DNA of 64,000 nt from an uncultured Bacteroidales bacterium (GTDB lineage: Bacteria; Bacteroidota; Bacteroidia; Bacteroidales; UBA932), in the NCBI GenBank assembly GCA_905233345.1, contig CAJODQ010000004.1:50206-114205 (forward strand), read 5' to 3'. The position numbers were made by a program, and so were the translations under genes. Shown in pieces: positions 61,947-64,000 of this stretch. The notes under the pieces were generated by a model. It was not told the DNA's origin and made no database searches. It saw only the letters and a list, made by a program, of their open reading frames with translations. The number at the start of each line of letters is the position of its first letter. Position 1 is the first letter of the stretch.

Positions 61947-63885
61947 CTTTTTCTTTCTGGCGGGGTGCCCAGTTGACTTCGATCACGCGATAGGGATAGT
62001 TCTCGCGCAGACGAGCCGCGTTCGGGCAGTTTTCCCGGTGTATCTTGATGCCGTCGCGGATGGTCAGGAAGCCGAAGATCGGGTCCCCGTAGACGGGCGA
62101 GCAGCATTTGGCGGGCTTGAGTTCCACGCCTTTGAGCTTGCGGTCGATCAGGAAGTCGCCGCTGGCGGCGCTGGCTTTGGCGGCCGGGGCGCTCTCCGTC
62201 TTGGTCTCGGTAGCGGCTTCGGCCTCCATCTTGTGGGTGATGAAGTCCTTGACGACGGCCACGTCGAGCTGTCCGCTGCCGAGAGCACCGAAAAACTCGT
62301 TGAGGTTGCTGAACTTGTGTTTCTTCGAGAGGAAAAAGAGTTCCGCGTCGGAAATCACCAGTTTCCAGTTTTTGAGGCGGCGGGCCAGCAGTTCTTTGCC
62401 CACGGCGGCCCGGGCGTGCTCCTCTTCCTTGAGTTTCTGCTTGATCTTGCTGCGGGCCTTCGACGAGACCACGAAATTCAGCCAGTCGGCGGTGGGTTTC
62501 TGGTTCTTGCTGCTGATGATCTCCACCACGTCGCCGGTGTGGAGTTTCTCGCGGATCGAGCACATCTTTCCGTTGACGCGCGCCCCGGTGCAGTGCAGGC
62601 CAAGGTTGCTGTGGATCTCGAAGGCGAAGTCAAGCACGCAGCTGCCGGCGCGAAGCTGGCGCAGGTCGCCGGTGGGCGTGTAAACCAGCAGTTCGTCGAG
62701 GGCGATGGCGGCGTGTTCGTATTTCTCCTCGTCGTCGCTCTGCATCAGGTCGCGGACCTGGTTGAGCCAGTCGGTGAGGTGGTCTTTTCCGCTGCCGCCG
62801 CTGCCCTTGATGCCCTTGTACGACCAGTGTGCCGCCTGGCCTTTCTCGGCGATCTCGTCCATGCGCGTGGTCCGGATCTGCACTTCAACGGGCAGGCCTT
62901 CCTTGGTCTGTACGGTGGTGTGGAGCGATTCGTAGCCGTTGTCGCGGGGTTTGGAGATCCAGTCGCGCAGGCGTTTGGTGTCGGGGGTATATTCCTCGGT
63001 CACCAGGGAGTATACCTTCCAACAGAGGGCTTCCTCCTTCACGTGGTCGGGCTCGCAGTCGATGATGAAGCGCATGGCAAAGAGGTCGTACACCTTGTCG
63101 AAGGTGATCTGCTGGGTCTGCATCTTCTTCCAGATCGAGTACGGGCTCTTGGTGCGGGCCTTGAGGACATAGCGGATGCCTTCGCGGTCGAGTTTCTCCC
63201 GCAGCGGGTTGATGAAGCGCTCCACGAGGGCTTCGCGCTGGGGCTCGGTCTCCTTGATCTTGCGGGTGATCTCCTTGTAGCGCTCCGGTTCGGTATATTT
63301 CAGGAAGATGTCTTCCAGTTCGCTCTTGATGCGGTACAGGCCGAGCTGGTGGGCGAGGGGGATGTAGAGCATCATCGTCTCCATGAGCTTCTTCGTCCGC
63401 TTGGCGGGCGGGAGGATGTTGATGGTGCGCATCACCTCGAGCCGGTCGGCGAGCTTGATCAGGATCACGCGCGGGTCGGTGGAGTAGGAGATGATGAGCT
63501 TGCGGTAGCGCACCTCGTCGAGGTTGGTTTCCTGCAACTGCACGTTGGAGATGTTGTTGAGGCCCTCCACGATCTCGATGATGTCGTGGGGGTATTCTGC
63601 GCGGAACGACTCCAGGAGCGGGGTCCTGTTGAGGTCGGTTACGTTCTCGGCCTGGAAGCGGTTGGCTTCGTGAAGGAGGGTGGCGGTGACGGCGTCGGCG
63701 CGCAGGCCGATTTCCTTGCACACGATGTGGGCCACGCCGAGCGGGTGCTCGATGAACGGGCTGCTGTTGCTGCGCATCTTGCCCTGCAGGGCTTCGGCAG
63801 CGGCTTCATAGGCCGAAAGCACCATCTTTTTCTCGCGCTCGGAGAAGTCGCTCAGGATCTCTTGCAGTTTCTTGGGTAACATCAT
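61906..63885 (-). CDS. RelA/SpoT homolog: intact (p)ppGpp synthetase domain, degenerate hydrolase domain, no ACT domain
   Basis: 659 aa. The HD hydrolase region is eroded: LLHEANRFQ (72-80) replaces the usual HDxxEDT, and LADRLEVMRT replaces LADRLHNMRT, so hydrolysis is unlikely. The synthetase domain looks active: RTKSPYSIWKKM, YDLFAMRFII (metal Asp267), GYESLHTTV and EVQIRT (Glu334). A TGS domain (VYTPTGDLRQLRAGSCVLDF) and a Cys-containing CCSPVYGDPIFGF segment follow, but the protein stops about where an ACT domain would begin. It makes (p)ppGpp in the stringent response. Its ATG overlaps the uvrB stop, and its 3' end overlaps uvrA by 41 bp. Confidence 0.92.
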   Translation of the reverse strand: MMLPKKLQEILSDFSEREKKMVLSAYEAAAEALQGKMRSNSSPFIEHPLGVAHIVCKEIGLRADAVTATLLHEANRFQAENVTDLNRTPLLESFRAEYPHDIIEIVEGLNNISNVQLQETNLDEVRYRKLIISYSTDPRVILIKLADRLEVMRTINILPPAKRTKKLMETMMLYIPLAHQLGLYRIKSELEDIFLKYTEPERYKEITRKIKETEPQREALVERFINPLREKLDREGIRYVLKARTKSPYSIWKKMQTQQITFDKVYDLFAMRFIIDCEPDHVKEEALCWKVYSLVTEEYTPDTKRLRDWISKPRDNGYESLHTTVQTKEGLPVEVQIRTTRMDEIAEKGQAAHWSYKGIKGSGGSGKDHLTDWLNQVRDLMQSDDEEKYEHAAIALDELLVYTPTGDLRQLRAGSCVLDFAFEIHSNLGLHCTGARVNGKMCSIREKLHTGDVVEIISSKNQKPTADWLNFVVSSKARSKIKQKLKEEEHARAAVGKELLARRLKNWKLVISDAELFFLSKKHKFSNLNEFFGALGSGQLDVAVVKDFITHKMEAEAATETKTESAPAAKASAASGDFLIDRKLKGVELKPAKCCSPVYGDPIFGFLTIRDGIKIHRENCPNAARLRENYPYRVIEVNWAPRQKEKDGDKGDTHKRRQG

Positions 63886-64000
63886 CTCTTTCCGGCTAGG
63901 GTTTCCAATGCCCGCATCTCATCGCGCCAGCGCGCAGCGGCGGTGAAATCCAGCTGTGCGGCGGCGGCTTCCATCTGCCGGCGGGCGGCGTCGATGGCGG
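63882..64000 (-). CDS. uvrB: UvrB C-terminal fragment (UVR domain)
   Basis: The last ~39 codons read on the minus strand as AIDAARRQMEAAAAQLDF followed by TAAARWRDEMRALE, the UVR motif that ends UvrB and contacts UvrC. UvrC also has such a motif but internally, whereas here the stop codon follows about nine residues later, as in UvrB. The TGA stop (63882-63884) overlaps the ATG of the RelA/SpoT homolog. Most of the gene is beyond the window. Confidence 0.8.
   Translation of the reverse strand, partial: AIDAARRQMEAAAAQLDFTAAARWRDEMRALETLAGKR

Noticed and set aside
63882..64000. UvrC fragment
   Set aside because: The UVR motif lies at the very C-terminus just before the stop codon, as in UvrB; in UvrC it is internal.

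Overview
The window looks like a chromosomal piece of a Bacteroidales (Bacteroidota) bacterium with fairly high GC, probably a gut or rumen plant-fibre degrader. The evidence is a complete SusC/SusD polysaccharide-utilization locus (PUL), many lipoprotein CAZymes, and repeated Bacteroidota-type promoters (-7 box TAnnTTTG, often with TTTG or TTG about 20 bp upstream) in place of sigma70 promoters. No rRNA, tRNA, CRISPR array, transposase, integrase or phage gene was recognised. Assignments come from reading motifs and domain order by eye; no database search was run.

Layout. 1-0.9 kb: ClpC-like C-terminus and an SGNH hydrolase. 1-5.5 kb: an AlkD-like DNA repair protein, a pseudouridine catabolism operon (nucleoside deoxyribosyltransferase-like, psuK, psuG), ogt and a DMT transporter. 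5.6-10.2 kb: M28 peptidase, beta-carbonic anhydrase, RidA and a GH92 mannosidase. 10.3-43.7 kb: a large PUL. 43.7-49 kb: PII-like proteins with a DUF1538 membrane protein, YbaK, DUF3810 and a HerA-like ATPase. 49-59 kb: LD-carboxypeptidase, a secreted nuclease, a 17-residue-repeat protein, an acid phosphatase/propeller fusion, an SDR, enolase, an ArsP_2 permease, an esterase and a GNAT protein. 59-64 kb: uvrA, a RelA/SpoT homolog and the uvrB 3' end, overlapping one another.

The PUL combines mannan and xyloglucan logic. An AraC regulator precedes a GH5_7-like mannanase, SusC, SusD, two surface glycan-binding lipoproteins, a BACON-GH5 (GH5_4-like), a GH26 mannanase, a frameshifted GH130 phosphorylase, an esterase, a GH31 and a GH2. 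It continues with xylulokinase, xylose isomerase and a xylose-type MFS transporter, then a GH3, an AGE-family 2-epimerase, a GPH sugar symporter and a GH94 cellobiose phosphorylase. The likely flow is surface endo-cleavage and SusCD import, then periplasmic removal of side chains. Xylose goes to XylA/XylB, and cellobiose or mannobiose is handled by the epimerase and phosphorylases.

The most unusual content is non-coding or repeat-derived. (i) Two copies (29785-29906 and 38535-38690) of a four-helix RNA-like element share loops and linkers, but every stem differs with compensatory changes; each lies directly upstream of a PUL gene. (ii) A 28-bp palindromic repeat family lies in frame inside two protein genes, twice in alkD and once in GH94, and also abuts the HerA-like gene. 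(iii) Five hairpins share a TCCC/7-nt loop/GGGA apex. (iv) A ~280-bp element with long imperfect terminal inverted repeats fills the only gene-free stretch over 300 bp (48971-49383).
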